Below, in pieces: positions 63,985 through 64,000 of a DNA stretch of 64,000 bases (position 1 is the stretch's first letter; every line of letters starts with the position of its first letter). Below the pieces are notes generated by a model. It ran no database searches. It saw only the letters and a list, made by a program, of their open reading frames with translations, and had not been told where the DNA came from. Origin of the DNA: Deefgea chitinilytica (GTDB taxonomy: Bacteria > Pseudomonadota > Gammaproteobacteria > Burkholderiales > Chitinibacteraceae); assembly GCF_016881405.1 (NCBI RefSeq), contig NZ_WOFE01000001.1, positions 1,054,001-1,118,000 of the forward strand, read 5' to 3'. The translations under genes were made by a program, and so were the position numbers.

Positions 63985-64000
63985 GATTGCATCCTATGCC

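Overview
The window looks like chromosome of a flagellated, Gram-negative betaproteobacterium. The best fit is the Neisseriales/Chitinibacteraceae side (Chitinibacter or Deefgea type). This rests on inference from gene content, not on a marker gene: an exbB-exbD / lpxK-ycaR-kdsB-adk lipid A/KDO block, flgM-flgN, a Tat-exported AmiC, a MutL that keeps the endonuclease-type motif, a PPi-type phosphofructokinase, and a secreted two-CBM GH18 chitinase. Base composition is moderate. Intergenic spaces are rich in A/T and in short palindromic repeats. I saw no tRNA, rRNA, CRISPR array, insertion sequence or prophage.

Layout. 1-9.9 kb (minus strand): N-terminal 764 codons of SMC (runs off the left edge), a fused acyltransferase/acyl-ACP synthetase (Aas), the Fe-S carrier ApbC/Mrp, a SulP anion transporter and a type Vd patatin autotransporter. 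9.9-15.9 kb: a glycerophosphodiester phosphodiesterase, a gap with two possible small ORFs, Tex, an orphan ParA ATPase and an unidentified exported beta-rich protein. 16-21.3 kb: a 1778-residue serralysin-like RTX metalloprotease with a recent internal duplication. 21.6-32.4 kb: DedA, Tat-lipoprotein PhoD, glutamate racemase, a second SulP, a spermidine-synthase-like protein, a POT peptide transporter and the 5-oxoprolinase genes pxpB-pxpC-pxpA. 32.4-42.7 kb: an overlapping HD-GYP / hybrid kinase pair, queG, then tsaE-amiC, a CheY-like regulator on the other strand, mutL, a membrane protein and miaA. This is a rearranged form of the enterobacterial tsaE-amiB-mutL-miaA cluster. 42.7-51.5 kb: PPi-PFK, a BLUF photoreceptor, adk, kdsB, ycaR, lpxK, a repeat-filled gap, an orphan protein, exbD, exbB and xseA. 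51.8-56.4 kb: a small orphan protein, the chitinase and PssA. 56.4-62.6 kb: a seven-gene minus-strand unit (ABC ATPase, FtsX-type permease, small membrane protein, LolA-like periplasmic protein, outer-membrane barrel, LytS-type kinase, LytTR regulator). 63.2-64 kb: flgN and flgM.

How the parts relate. Much of the window serves the envelope: lipid A/KDO synthesis, phosphatidylserine synthesis, lysophospholipid re-acylation, a surface phospholipase, an amidase, DedA and ExbBD. A second theme is scavenging of polymers in water or soil: chitinase, RTX protease, PhoD, peptide transporter plus oxoprolinase, and GDPD. The strongest candidate for an undescribed system is the 56.4-62.6 kb unit, which reads as a complete inner-membrane-to-outer-membrane lipophilic transport route encoded together with its own two-component regulator.
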